From positions 3,013,874 through 3,077,873 of the forward strand of contig OZ251228.1 in NCBI GenBank assembly GCA_965240325.2: a stretch of DNA of 64,000 nt, written 5' to 3'. Origin of the DNA: Rebecca billardiae RCC1528 (Eukaryota > Haptophyta). How positions within the stretch are numbered: the first letter of the stretch is position 1; each line of letters opens with the position of its first letter. Below, piece after piece: positions 18,177 through 27,634 of this stretch. The translations under genes were made by a program, and so were the position numbers. The notes under the pieces were generated by a model, which searched no databases, was not told the origin of the DNA, and was given only the letters and a program-made list of their open reading frames with translations.

Positions 18177-18792
18177 GTATGGAGCGCTCGTTGGAACTTG
18201 AGCGGGGGTGGAACTTGACACCGCATTTCCCAGCGAAGTGCCCCATCTCGGCGGGGCTGGCACGGTCGGCACACGCTCCTGAGCGCTCGCTTCGCGGTGC
18301 GGCAGGCCTTGGGCAGCCCAGACAGACATGCCGCGACCGAATTACCGGGCCATGCGCGCACCACACCCGCGCTGCATGGCCTGCGCGCTGGACGACTGAG
18401 AGGCAACGCCGAACCACTGCATTCCACTGCCCCGCATGCACCCCGAGTCACCTTCAGAGGGCGTCGACGAGCGCAGAGCGGGTGCGTGGGAGTTCGACCA
18501 ACTCGTGTACCTTCTTGCAAGCACCAGCGGCGAGGTCGCAAGCCGAACCTTGACCAGCCGTGGAACTTGAGCTGGTCGGCAGCAGAACCACCGCGTTTAA
18601 CCCGGATCAAGTTAGCAGCGTGCGAGGAGGAGGCGCGGTGCGCGTCCGCGGCTGGCGAGAGGCGTCCGGACCGTGCTGCCGTTCTCGGCCGCGCCCGCGC
18701 GCTTCCCGCCGCCGCGGGCCCCGTGTACGCCCGTCGTCGCCCTCGCCGCGCGGGCGCCAAACCGGCGTCAAGTTCCAACGAGCGCTCCATAC
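18177..18792. repeat. Foldback-like element: 25-bp inverted repeats around a 566-bp spacer
   Basis: Bases 18177-18201 and 18768-18792 are exact reverse complements (core GGAGCGCTCGTTGGAACTTG). The spacer has no convincing ORF and contains further GGAACTTGA copies. The size and layout fit a MITE/foldback element or hairpin-forming transcript; no target-site duplication was established. Confidence 0.6.
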
Positions 18793-19170
18793 AGGCCAAG
18801 TCCAGACTTCCCCTGATGACTGACTCCTGCCACTCCTGGCCAGTGCACCGCATGCAGCATCCATGCAACATCATGCTGCCAGCAGATTTGCTCCATAAAA
18901 TAATAATGGCCCAATAATATATTGTTTTCTTCGGCCTCGCCGGCCGGGCCCGTAAAGACTCAGCGGGGGGCTCAGCCCGCCCCCTGCGCCCCCGGCGCCT
19001 CGGCGCGGCGGGCGGACCTACTCAGCTAACATCATGCAGCCGAGCTCACGCTGGCCCGGATCGGCGCGGACAAACAAAAGGACAGCGCATCTGCCACGGG
19101 CACGACGGCACGAGGGCGAGGCCACGAGCAACCACGGAACCACCCGGCAGCGGCTGCGCCCGGGCGGCGC

Positions 19171-22100
19171 CTATGGCAGCGGGCGGCTGAGCGGCGCCAA
19201 CGCGTCGGCCTGCGGCAGCGGCAGCAGCACCGGCGTGGTCGCCGTCCTGCTGCCGCCATTGGCATCGCCGCACGGCCGCACCGCGAGGTGCGCCGCGGCC
19301 GCGGGGGTGCCGTGCGCGCGTGGCGCCTTGCCGGCGCTGCCGCCGATGCTCCCGCCGCTGGCGCTGGCGGCGGGCGTGGCGGTGGCGCGCTCGGCGCTTG
19401 GCGGGTGCCGCCGTTCGCTGCCGCCCTGATGGACGGCCCTGCGCGCGCGCGCAGCCGGCCCGCTCGAGTCTGCCGCCCCCTCCGCGTCCGAGTGCGACGC
19501 GGACGCGGTGGAGCCGGCGGTGGACGTGATCGCGCTGAAGCTCAGCCGCGCGACGGGCGGCAGCGAGCGCGTGGACGAGGCGGACTCGGAGGGCGAGGGC
19601 TCGGCGCGCGCGCGAGATGCGCGCGCGTGCGCGGCCGAGACGGCGGCAGGGGCGGCGCCGCCCTGTGCGTCGTGCTGTGCGCCGAGTGGCGGGGGCGAGA
19701 AGACGGCGAGCTCGAACACGTCGGGGGAGCGCAGCAGCTCGGCGCGCTCGCCGTGCGCGTCGGCTGGCGCGCGGCCGGCGGCGGCTGAGGCGGGCGGGGT
19801 GGCGGGCAGCTGTGCGCGCAGCGCGGCCGGCTGCGGCCGCGCCGCGCTGCTGTCGGCGTCGGCGTCGCTGGGCACCGGCGGCGCACTGCCGCCGGTGGCG
19901 CCGTCACGCCCGGCCGGAGGTGCGCGGCGCGGGGAGGAGGGTAGCGGGGAGGAGGGTAGCGGGGAGGAGGGTAGCGGGGAGGAGGGTAGCGGGGAGGAGG
20001 GTAGCGGGGAGGAGGGGAGCGGGGAGCAGGGTAGCGGCACCACGACGGGCGCAGCCAAGCGCGGCGCGCCCGCGCGCTCGGCCTCGGCCGGCGGCGCGTG
20101 TGGCGAGGCCGCGCGCGGCGAGTGCGGGGTGGGCGCGTGTGCGGTGGGCGCGTGGGCGGTGGCGGTCGCGTCTGCGGCCGGCGGCGGCGCGCTGCCAGCG
20201 GGCGCAGCGGCCGGGGCAGCGGCCGGCGCGCGAGCGGGCTCGGCGGCGGCGGGCGCGAGTGCGGGCGCCTCCACGGCCGAGGGCGCGCCCGCGGCGGGCG
20301 CGCCCTCGGCGCGCGGCGCGCGCGCGCGCCGTCGCCACGCGCCCGCCCCCTTGCGCTGCTGCGCGCGCGCGGCCGCCTGCTGCGCCGCCTGCTGCGCCAG
20401 CGCCTTGGCCGCGTGCCGCGCGCGCGAGCGCTCGACGGCGAGGCCGAGCTCGCGCACGGTGGCGAGCGCGCCGAACGCCGCGGCGGCGCTCGCGCTGATC
20501 CCGCCCGCGCCGCCGCGCGGCTGCTCCCCCGGCTGCGCCCCAAAGTAGTCGCACACGCGCCGCAGCTCGCCCTCCAGCATGGCCGCCTCGCCCTCCAGCC
20601 ACGCCACGCCCGCGGCCGCGCGCGCCTCGAGCGCGGCGACGCGCATGCGCGTGCGGTCCGCCTTGGAGGGCAGCGGCGAGCGCGCGCGCGGCGCGGCGGC
20701 GAGCTCGGCCACCGGCGTGCGCGGGCTGGCGCAGCCCCACGCCGCCGAGCCCGCCTCGGCCGCGCCCTCGCCGGGCGGCGGCGGCGCGTGCACGCGCGCG
20801 GGGGCGCCCACCAGCCGCGCGCGCGCCCGCGCCACGTCCGCGGCCGCAAGCGCCGCGCCGCGCGAGGACCACGCACCGCGCGGCGAGGCGGCGGCGGGCG
20901 CGCCGCCCGGCGCGGGAGCGTCGGCCGACTCGCCCCACGCCTCAAAGTCGCAGCAGTCGTCGATGATGGCCCACACCTCGGGCGGGGCGCCGTGCGCGCC
21001 CGCGCACGGCGGCAGCCACGTCGCGACGCGCGCGCCCGAGGGCACCGCGAGGGCGCCGCCCGCCCACCCGCCCGCGCGCTGCCCCGCGCACCGCCCCGCG
21101 CACCGCCCGCCCTCGGCGGCGCGCGGCGCTGGGTGGGCGGGCGAGCCCGAGCCGCCAAGCCCGGGCGCGTCGCGCGGCGCGAGAGAGGCCTCGAGGATCT
21201 CCGCGCCGCTCGGCGGCGGCGCGGGCAGCGCGATGGGCGGCGGCCGGCAAGCGTCGGCGCGCGCGGCCGCGGGCGCGGCGGCGGGCTGCGCCGAGCCCGC
21301 GTCGCCCTCGGCGGCGACGCCGCCACCGGGCGGGTGCGGCGGCGGGGTGGGCGGCGAGCCCTCCGCTGCCGCCGCCGCGCCCGCCCGCAGCGCGTAGCGA
21401 ACGACGCACGCCGCGTCGGCGGCGACGCTGAGCAGCCAGCCGCCGCCGGGCGCGGGCAGCAGCGCCGCGCCGCCGGCGGCAAACGCGGGCGGCGGCGGCG
21501 GCGGCGCGCACTCGGCGAGCTCGGCGCGCACGGCGGCGAGCTCGGCGCGCAGCTGCTCGAGCTGCACGAGCACGGAGGCGAGCGCGTCCGCGCCCTCGTC
21601 CGCGCGCGGCAGCGGGGCGAGCTGCTTGGGCATCGCGCGCAGCACACCCTCGCCGCCCGGCGCCGCGTCCGCCACGTGGCTGAGCGCGAGGTCGAGCAGG
21701 GAGGCGCCCGACTCCACGCCCGAGCGCACGCGCTCGGCGGCGAGCGCGCCGCTGAGCTCGAAGCCGGCCGCGCCGCCGCGCGCCGAGCCCTCGTTCAGCA
21801 CGTTGCCCGCGTCGAGCAGCGCGCGCAGCACGTAGCGCAGCCCCTCGCACCGCAGCGCGTCGCAAGCGGCCTCGCGCAGCGCGCCCAGCGCGGCGCCGGT
21901 CGCGCACAGCACGCCCTCGAGGGAGCGGCGCAGCGCGAGGAGCTGCAGCTTGCGCGCGGCGCGCGGCACGGCGTGCAGCACGCACGCGAAGCGCTCGGCG
22001 TCGCGCAGCCGCGCGAGCCCGGCCGCGCGGTCCTCGGCGCTCGGCTCGGCGCCGCCGTCGGCCGCGCCGCCGGCCGCGGCCGCGGCCGCGCCGAGCCGCT

Positions 22101-22661
22101 CGGCGCGCGCGGCCGCGGCCGCGCGCGCCTCGAGCGCGCTGAGCGCCTTGGCCTCGTCGGCGCTGGCGGGCAGCACGGTGAGGAGCTGCAGCGCGTGGTC
22201 GGCCGTGAGCACATCGTCCACGTCGATGCTGTCCACCGCCTCCGCCAGCTGCTGCGCCGAGAGGTGGCGCAGCCGCGCGCGCACGATGTTTGCGTTGTTG
22301 GCGCGGCGCAGCTCGAGCGCGTGCAGAGGCGAGGAGGGGGCGCCCGCGCACGCGCCCCCGCCCGCGCGGCGGGTGGCGCCCGCGCCACCGCCCTCGCGCG
22401 GCGCGCCGTCCGCGCCCGCGCCCCTGCCCGCGCGCTGCGTGTTGGCAAAGTGCTGCCGCAGCGCGGCCGCGTGCGGCGCTGGCAGCGGCAGCGGCGGCAG
22501 CTGCGCCCACACGCACCGCGCGTCCGCCGCGCTCTCGGCGCGCAGCTTCTTCCAGTGCAGCGGCTTGAGCGCGGGGGGCGCGGCCGCGGCGGCGCGCGCC
22601 TTCAGCGCGCCTGCCGTCGCCACCGCCACCACCGCCGCGCCCGCGCCGCCGCCCTTGGCGC

Positions 22662-22694
<33 letters not shown>

Positions 22695-23397
22695 GAGGCG
22701 GCGGCGGCGGCGGACCGCCGCTCGCGGCGGCGGCGGCGGCGGCTTTGGGAGGCAGCGGCGGCGGCGGCGGCGGCGGCGGTGGGGGCGGTGGCGGTGGCGG
22801 CGGCGGCGGCGGCGCTGCGGTGCCCGCAGACGAGCCCGCCCCCGCCGCCCCCGCCGAGCGGTTGGCGCTCGGCGCGCTCGAGGGCGCGGCAACGGCCTCG
22901 GCCGCGGGCGCGCTCGCGCTCGCGCCGACGGCGCGCCAGTCGATGGGGCTGGTGGCCGTGCTCGTGACGCGCACCCCGCCGGCCGACGTCTCGACCACCA
23001 GCCCGCTCGGCCGCCGCGCCTTGCGCGCCTCGAGCTGCCGGATCCGCTCGTCGATCGGGACGAGCTCGTCGGGCGAGACGACGAACCGACCGCCGGCCGC
23101 GCGCGCGTCGACCGGGGTGTACAGGTGCTGCTGCATCGTGAGCAGGTTGACGTGCGCGGCGCGCAGCCGGCTGTTCACCATCGTGAGCAGCGTCGCGTCG
23201 TCGTCCGGCGTGGCGACGAGCGCGGGCGGCGCGGTCGCGCGCGGCAGCGGCGAGGATCGGAACGGCGGCGCGGGCGTGCGCATCAGCAGCTCGTCGCGCT
23301 GCACGGCCGCGTCGAGCGCGGCGTCGCGGGCGCGCGCCGCGGCGATCATCGCCGCCGCGTGGCGCGCCGTGCGCGCGCGCGACTCCGAGCTGCTCAT
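19171..23397 (-). CDS. Formin (FH1-FH2 actin nucleator)
   Basis: Single exon, 1408 aa from ATG at 23397. Formins nucleate and elongate unbranched actin filaments; FH1 binds profilin-actin and FH2 caps the barbed end. Residues about 190-245 are two long polyproline runs (FH1) separated by LPPKAAAA. FH2 begins with LKPLHWKKL near 279, a nearly invariant motif, followed by RANNANIVRARLRHLS, DSIDVDDVLTADHALQLL and RYVLRALLDAGNVLNEGSARG near 590, which corresponds to the GNxMN lasso/knob region. No GBD/FH3, PTEN or C2 domain is visible N-terminally; a short Ser/Arg leader with MSSSESR precedes. The C-terminal ~650 residues are Ala/Pro-rich low complexity, including a 15-bp repeat encoding SSPLP. 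A further in-frame ATG at 23568 exists; the 57 added residues look non-coding. Confidence 0.9.
19931..20035. repeat. 15-bp tandem repeat in formin tail
   Basis: Seven copies of GGGGAGGAGGGTAGC (last two with one change each), translating on the minus strand as SSPLP pentapeptides. In-frame length changes would be tolerated, so it is likely length-polymorphic. Confidence 0.9.
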
Positions 23398-23943
23398 CCC
23401 GCCGCTCAAACGCGCGCGCGCCGGCGCGACGACGAGGGCCGCCGAAAGGCGCGCTTGGCTGCCGCTTTTGAATGGAGGCAATCGCGCCACCGAGTGGCGC
23501 TCGTGAGCAGGTGCAGCACCGGACAAGTATTGTACTTCTGTCCGGTCTCGCCACTGTGCCGCTTTCATCAGAGTTCAGCATGGCGCCGGCCATGGACTGG
23601 CGACGCATGTGCGCATCGCCATCGAAGCCTCCTCAGGACGCAAGCGCGTGGGCCGTCGGACGCTTGCCTGCCGGGCTGCCACGCGGAACTTACTTAACAC
23701 CACCGCCCGCGCCGCGCCACAGCTCGCGCAGCCCCGGAGCGCCACATCAATTGAACATTGCCGCCGCGTTCACTACCGTCAGCCTTCTGCGCTTGAAAGT
23801 TGAACTCAGATGAATCGGCGTCGGCCGGTCCGGGCGGCCGGCCGCACGGACTGGGGCCAACCGCCGGCAGCAGCCTGCGGCGGCCACGGGCGCGCCGACC
23901 TGCACTGGCCGGCGCCGCCACTGGCGGCCGCGGGCTGCCTCGC
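23398..23943. other. Intergenic between VPS4 3' end and formin start
   Basis: 546 bp, no gene seen. It carries the formin promoter on its left side and the VPS4 3' flank on its right. Composition is mixed, with lower GC around 23480-23600 and 23690-23810. Confidence 0.45.
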
Positions 23944-25473
23944 TCACCCCTCCTGCCCGAACTCCTTTGTGAACTGCGTGTAGCGCTCGAGGTCCTTGGC
24001 GGAGACGGTGGGGCGCGCGTTGCGCAGCACCTTCAAAAAGTCGTTCTGCGCGAAGCAGGCGCAGGGCGCGGCGGCCGGCGGCGGCGGCGGCGCGGCGTGC
24101 GGGCTGAGCCGCGGCGCGCGCCTCGGCAGCCGCGCGCGCGCGCGCGCGCGCGCGCGCACCATCGTGACTTCTGGCGGCAGCAGCTCGTCTGGCTTGACGT
24201 CCATCAGCCCCATCTCCACCGCGCCAGGCGCGCCGGGCGAGCACGGCGTCCACTGCGCGCCCTCGCGCCGGAAGTGCGTGGCGGACTGCAGCGCGCGCAC
24301 GGGCTCCATCAGCGCGTCGCGCACGGCGACCGAGATGTCCGAGCCGCTGTACCCCTCGGTGAGCGAGGCCAGCCGCACAAAGTCGGGCGGCGCGAGGCCG
24401 TGCGGCGTGTCGCCCACGTGGATCTCAAACACGCGCGCCCGCGCGTGCTGCTCGGGCAGCGGGATGTAGATGCGCTTCTCGAAGCGGCGGCGGATGCCCG
24501 GGTCGAGCGCCCACGGGATGTTGGTCGCGCCGAGCACGAGCACGCCGTCGTCCGCCGACGTGCCCGCGCCCTGCATGCGCACGAGGAACTCGTTCTTCAT
24601 CCGGCGCGACGCGTCGGACTCGCCGTCGCCCCTGCTGCCGCACAGCGCGTCGATCTCGTCGATGAAGATGATCGACGGCCGCGACTCCGCCGCCATCTCG
24701 AAGAGGTTGCGCACGAGGCGCTCGCTCTCGCCCAGCCACTTGGAGACGAGGTCGGAGGACGAGATCGAGAAGAACGTCGAGTCCACCTCGGTCGCCACCG
24801 CCTTGGCGAGGTACGACTTGCCCGTGCCGGGCGGGCCGTACAGCAGGATCCCCTTCCACGGCTTGCGCTTGCCCACAAAGAGCGACGGGAAGCGGATCGG
24901 CAGCACCACCGCCTCCTTCAGCGCGTCCTTCGCCGCCTCGAGCCCGGCCACGTCGTCCCAGCTCACGTTGGGCTTCTCCGACAGGATCGACGAGTCGAGC
25001 CCCGCGCGCAGCTTGCTCTTGTCCGCGTCGGCGCCCGCGTCGCCCTGCCCCTTGCGCGCGGTGCCGGTCGCGCCGCCGCCGCCGCCGCCCGCCGGCTCGG
25101 GCCCGCCGCCGCCCTTCTGCCGGCGCACGGCCTCCTTGAGCTGCTCGGCGCGGTCCATGTACTCGGCGATCTTCTTGCGAAGCGTCTCCTTCGTCCGCTC
25201 GTTCTTCTCGTCTGCGCGCGGCGGCGCGGCGCCGCGCGGCGCGGCGCGGTGCGCGGCGCGGCGGTCGGCGGCGCGGGCCCGCGCGCCGCCGCGCGCGCGC
25301 GACGCGGCGCGCCGCCCACATTTGAGGCCGGTCACAAAGTACTCGAGGCTGCGCTCGTACAGCTGGTACGCGAGCTCGTAGTTCTTGTCCTGGTCCTCCT
25401 TGATCGCCTGCGTCACCAGCTCGATGGCCTTGGGGATGAAGTTGTTGTCCTGCGGCGCGCCGGCGCCGGGCAT
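23944..25473 (-). CDS. VPS4: VPS4, AAA ATPase that disassembles ESCRT-III
   Basis: Exons on the minus strand: 25473-25320, 25211-24160, 24045-23944, total 435 aa, matching VPS4 of other eukaryotes. It unfolds ESCRT-III subunits during multivesicular body sorting, cytokinesis and membrane repair. The N-terminal MIT domain ([18 protein letters not shown], then [11 protein letters not shown] across intron 1) binds ESCRT-III tails. The AAA domain shows the Walker A GPPGTGKS, the pore-loop region [13 protein letters not shown], Walker B IIFIDEID, and a second region of homology [19 protein letters not shown] with arginine fingers. The C-terminus ends [21 protein letters not shown], the conserved VPS4 helix. 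Both introns (25212-25319, 24046-24159) are multiples of three without stops, so the whole locus also reads as one ORF; conservation shows they are introns. Confidence 0.96.
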   Translation of the reverse strand: MPGAGAPQDNNFIPKAIELVTQAIKEDQDKNYELAYQLYERSLEYFVTGLKCGRRAASRARGGARARAADRRAAHRAAPRGAAPPRADEKNERTKETLRKKIAEYMDRAEQLKEAVRRQKGGGGPEPAGGGGGGATGTARKGQGDAGADADKSKLRAGLDSSILSEKPNVSWDDVAGLEAAKDALKEAVVLPIRFPSLFVGKRKPWKGILLYGPPGTGKSYLAKAVATEVDSTFFSISSSDLVSKWLGESERLVRNLFEMAAESRPSIIFIDEIDALCGSRGDGESDASRRMKNEFLVRMQGAGTSADDGVLVLGATNIPWALDPGIRRRFEKRIYIPLPEQHARARVFEIHVGDTPHGLAPPDFVRLASLTEGYSGSDISVAVRDALMEPVRALQSATHFRREGAQWTPCSPGAPGAVEMGLMDVKPDELLPPEVTMVRARARARARLPRRAPRLSPHAAPPPPPAAAPCACFAQNDFLKVLRNARPTVSAKDLERYTQFTKEFGQEG

Positions 25474-25825
25474 GCGCGCCGCCCGTCGCCGTCGGCGCGC
25501 GGACGCGCCGCCGCGGCGGCGCCGCTGGGCGCGACCGAGGCGCGCGCTCGCGCGATCCGCTCACCATGGCGCCTCGGGCGGCGTGCGCGCCGGCGTCCAG
25601 CTAGCAGCGCGCGGCGCCGCAGCGCATCCGCGCGAGGCCGTCAAGCCCTTCACGCCCGCTTGCTCCCACCGCAGCAGCAGCTCCGCTGCACACCTGCTCA
25701 GCGGAAGGCTGGAGGGGAAATGGCGGCTGCCGTTTGCCCGCTGCTCGCGAGCTTTCGCCCGAAGTCGTCAGTCCTCTCATCAAGCACAGGCCTCCTCGCT
25801 CGGCCGGCCTCATCAGCTCGGCGCC
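25474..25825. promoter_or_regulatory. Divergent region VPS4 / membrane protein
   Basis: 352 bp between two divergent starts. No TATA box; an in-frame open stretch ahead of the membrane-protein ATG has no membrane or conserved character and is treated as 5' UTR. Confidence 0.4.
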
Positions 25826-26482
25826 ATGGGCGCGGCGAAGCTCGCGGACCACAGCGCGAAGGCGGCAGCGCTCTTCTCCAACATGCGCGTGCCCGCCGCG
25901 TTCCTCGCGGGCGCGGTGATCCCGCTGGCCTTCGCCATCCCGCTCCCGAAGACCGATCGGCCCGAGCGCGACCGGCTGTACTACCTCACCAACCTCACGC
26001 TCGGCGTGCTCGCGTTCGCCTCCGAGCTGCTGGCGGTGGTGTACACGACGGTGGCGTGCAACAAGCTGACGGAGACGGTCTCCGCCCCGTCGAGCACCGT
26101 CTTCGCCCTGCTCGGCCGCGACCACGAGCTCGCGTGGCTGGGCACGAACGTGTGCTTCCTGCTCGGCGTCTTTGCCGCATGCGCCATGGTCGTGCTGCGC
26201 GCCGCCCTCATGGCGAACGGCTCCTTCGCGCCGCTGCCGACGAGCCTGGTGGCGGTGGCGATGCTGCTCATGACGAGCCACATCAACCAGGGCATCGCCG
26301 ACGGCGACGGCGCGGGCTCCGCGTTCGGCACGTCCTTCCCCTCGCTGCTGCTGCGGTACGGCCAGCTGCTCGCGCAGCAGGCGGCGAGCGGCACCGCGCC
26401 GCTCGTCGCATCCGCGCTCGCCGTGCTGGCGATCGGCGTGCTCTCGACGTGGCGCGGCTGCGTCCTCACGCAGAACCGCTGA
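25826..26482 (+). CDS. Multi-pass membrane protein of unknown function
   Basis: Single exon, 218 aa. I do not recognise the family. Four or five hydrophobic segments are visible: about 21-40 (FLAGAVIPLAFAIPL), 52-77 (LTLGVLAFASELLAVVY), 104-130 (NVCFLLGVFAACAMVV), a weaker one about 138-153 (SLVAVAMLLMTS), and 187-206 (LVASALAVLAIGVLS). Loops carry charged residues such as PKTDRPERDR and GRDHE. The short length and four-helix layout suggest a small tetraspan protein, but no family motif supports a function. ATG at 25826 is preferred because the conserved-looking start precedes helix 1 directly. Confidence 0.75.
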   Translation: MGAAKLADHSAKAAALFSNMRVPAAFLAGAVIPLAFAIPLPKTDRPERDRLYYLTNLTLGVLAFASELLAVVYTTVACNKLTETVSAPSSTVFALLGRDHELAWLGTNVCFLLGVFAACAMVVLRAALMANGSFAPLPTSLVAVAMLLMTSHINQGIADGDGAGSAFGTSFPSLLLRYGQLLAQQAASGTAPLVASALAVLAIGVLSTWRGCVLTQNR

Positions 26483-26544
26483 CGCGGTCGGCCGACGGCT
26501 GCTCGCCCGCCGTGCGGCACCGGGACCGCGCGCGCCGGCCGGTA

Positions 26545-26550
26545 AATAAA
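26545..26550 (+). terminator. Possible polyadenylation signal AATAAA
   Basis: AATAAA lies 63 bp after the stop of the membrane-protein gene within a short AT-rich island (26541-26575) between two convergent genes. It could serve the plus-strand transcript. Confidence 0.4.
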
Positions 26551-26667
26551 TATAAGCATATCAGAATTAAGATGATGGTCCGCGCCGGGTCGTACACTCG
26601 GCGCGAAATGTCACTTGCGGAGACTATGATGCGCGCGATGAAGGCTGTGATGACGACGCGCGGCGCG

Positions 26668-27498
26668 CTAGAACGGGGTGAGGCACGCCTTGAAGTCCAC
26701 CCACCTGAACGGGCTGTCCGCCCCGGTCGCCTCGATGGCGCTGAGCAGCCCGCTCACGCTCTCGGGCGGGTCGACCAGCCCGGCGCCGCCCGTCATGTCG
26801 GTGCGCACGTGCCCGGGGTGCAGCAGCACCACGACTGCACGGCCCTGCAGGTCGTGCCATAGCGACTTGGCGCAGATGTTGAGCGCGATCTTGGACATGC
26901 GCTGCGCGTACGCGCCGCCCGACGTGTTGTCGTCGATGCTGCCCAGCTTGCTCGACATGAACGCGTACACGGGCAGCGTGCCGGGCGGCACGGCCGACGG
27001 CTTGGGCCGCCGCAGCAGCGGCGCCACCGCCTGCGCGACGAGCAGCGGGCCGACCGAGTTGATCTCAAAGGTGCTGAGGAGCGTCTGGCGCTGCACCTTG
27101 CCCAGCTCCTCGCGCGCCCCGTACACGCCCGCGTTGTGCACCACGTGCGTGAGCGGGTCGGGCGCGCCCGCGAGGCGCTGGATGGTCTCCACCGCGCTCG
27201 AGATCGACGCATCGTCGCACACGTCGAGGCGGACGGCGTGCAGCCGGTCGGCGGCGCCGCAGCACGAGGCGACAGTCGCGAGCGCCTCGGGCAGGGCCTC
27301 AGACTCTCGGTGCGTCGCGTACACCGTCGCGCCCTTCCTGAGGCACTGCCTGACATACTCGAGGCCGAGGCCGCGCGAGGCGCCCACGACCAGCACGGAC
27401 GACGAGCCGTCGATCGGCGCGCGCACGGGCTGCTCCTCGACGGCCGAGCGCGGGCGCGTTGCCGCCGCCAAGAGCGCGAGCGTAGCGAGCACGCGCAT
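26668..27498 (-). CDS. Short-chain dehydrogenase/reductase-like protein (C-factor type), catalytic Tyr replaced
   Basis: Single exon, 276 aa, ATG at 27498, stop TAG. It has a cleavable-looking leader (VLATLALLAAATRPRSA). The Rossmann fold is clear: VVGASRGLG near 36-44 binds NAD(P), LDVCDD near 82, VHNAGVYG near 120, and a helix NSVGPLLVAQAV. The order and wording match C-factor/CsgA-like SDRs. The active-site stretch reads SGGAYAQRMSKIALN near 193: the expected Y-x-x-x-K has Gln where the Tyr should be, with a Tyr only two residues earlier. The Ser (MSSKLGSI) and Lys are present. So either chemistry is altered or it is a non-catalytic binder. It is divergent (136 bp) from a lipid acyltransferase gene and convergent with the membrane protein. 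Confidence 0.88.
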   Translation of the reverse strand: MRVLATLALLAAATRPRSAVEEQPVRAPIDGSSSVLVVGASRGLGLEYVRQCLRKGATVYATHRESEALPEALATVASCCGAADRLHAVRLDVCDDASISSAVETIQRLAGAPDPLTHVVHNAGVYGAREELGKVQRQTLLSTFEINSVGPLLVAQAVAPLLRRPKPSAVPPGTLPVYAFMSSKLGSIDDNTSGGAYAQRMSKIALNICAKSLWHDLQGRAVVVLLHPGHVRTDMTGGAGLVDPPESVSGLLSAIEATGADSPFRWVDFKACLTPF

Positions 27499-27634
27499 CT
27501 CGAGGGCGCGTCCGGCGGCCGTTCTCCGCTGGACGGCTGGAGATCAGATCTCATCAGTCTCGGCCGCCCCGGCCGCCCGGTGCCTCCTTGTCCATGGGCC
27601 TCGGCGCTCAACCACTCGCCTCATCGGCCGCGCA
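27499..27634. promoter_or_regulatory. 136-bp bidirectional promoter SDR / WS-DGAT
   Basis: Very short divergent spacing implies a shared promoter. Sequence is lower in GC than the flanking exons (GATCAGATCTCATCAGTC near 27541) but shows no TATA box. Confidence 0.45.

Larger units (their letters stand above)
16796..19170. other. Gene-poor 2.4-kb gap between SAR1 and formin
   Basis: No protein gene recognised on either strand; open frames here are short or only composition-driven. The stretch holds a TATA/AATAAA pair (17605-17723), an AT/GT microsatellite (17840-17893) and a 25-bp inverted repeat enclosing 566 bp (18177-18792). GGAACTTGA occurs several times between 18190 and 18575. These suggest decayed or small mobile elements. 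Confidence 0.55.

Noticed and set aside
20098-23697. 1199-codon plus-strand open frame opposite the formin
   Set aside because: Arg/Ala-rich shadow of a GC-rich coding strand; no domain, while the minus strand has clear FH1 and FH2 motifs.
25385-25825. 147-codon upstream extension of the membrane protein
   Set aside because: Overlaps the VPS4 5' region on the opposite strand and lacks membrane or conserved sequence.
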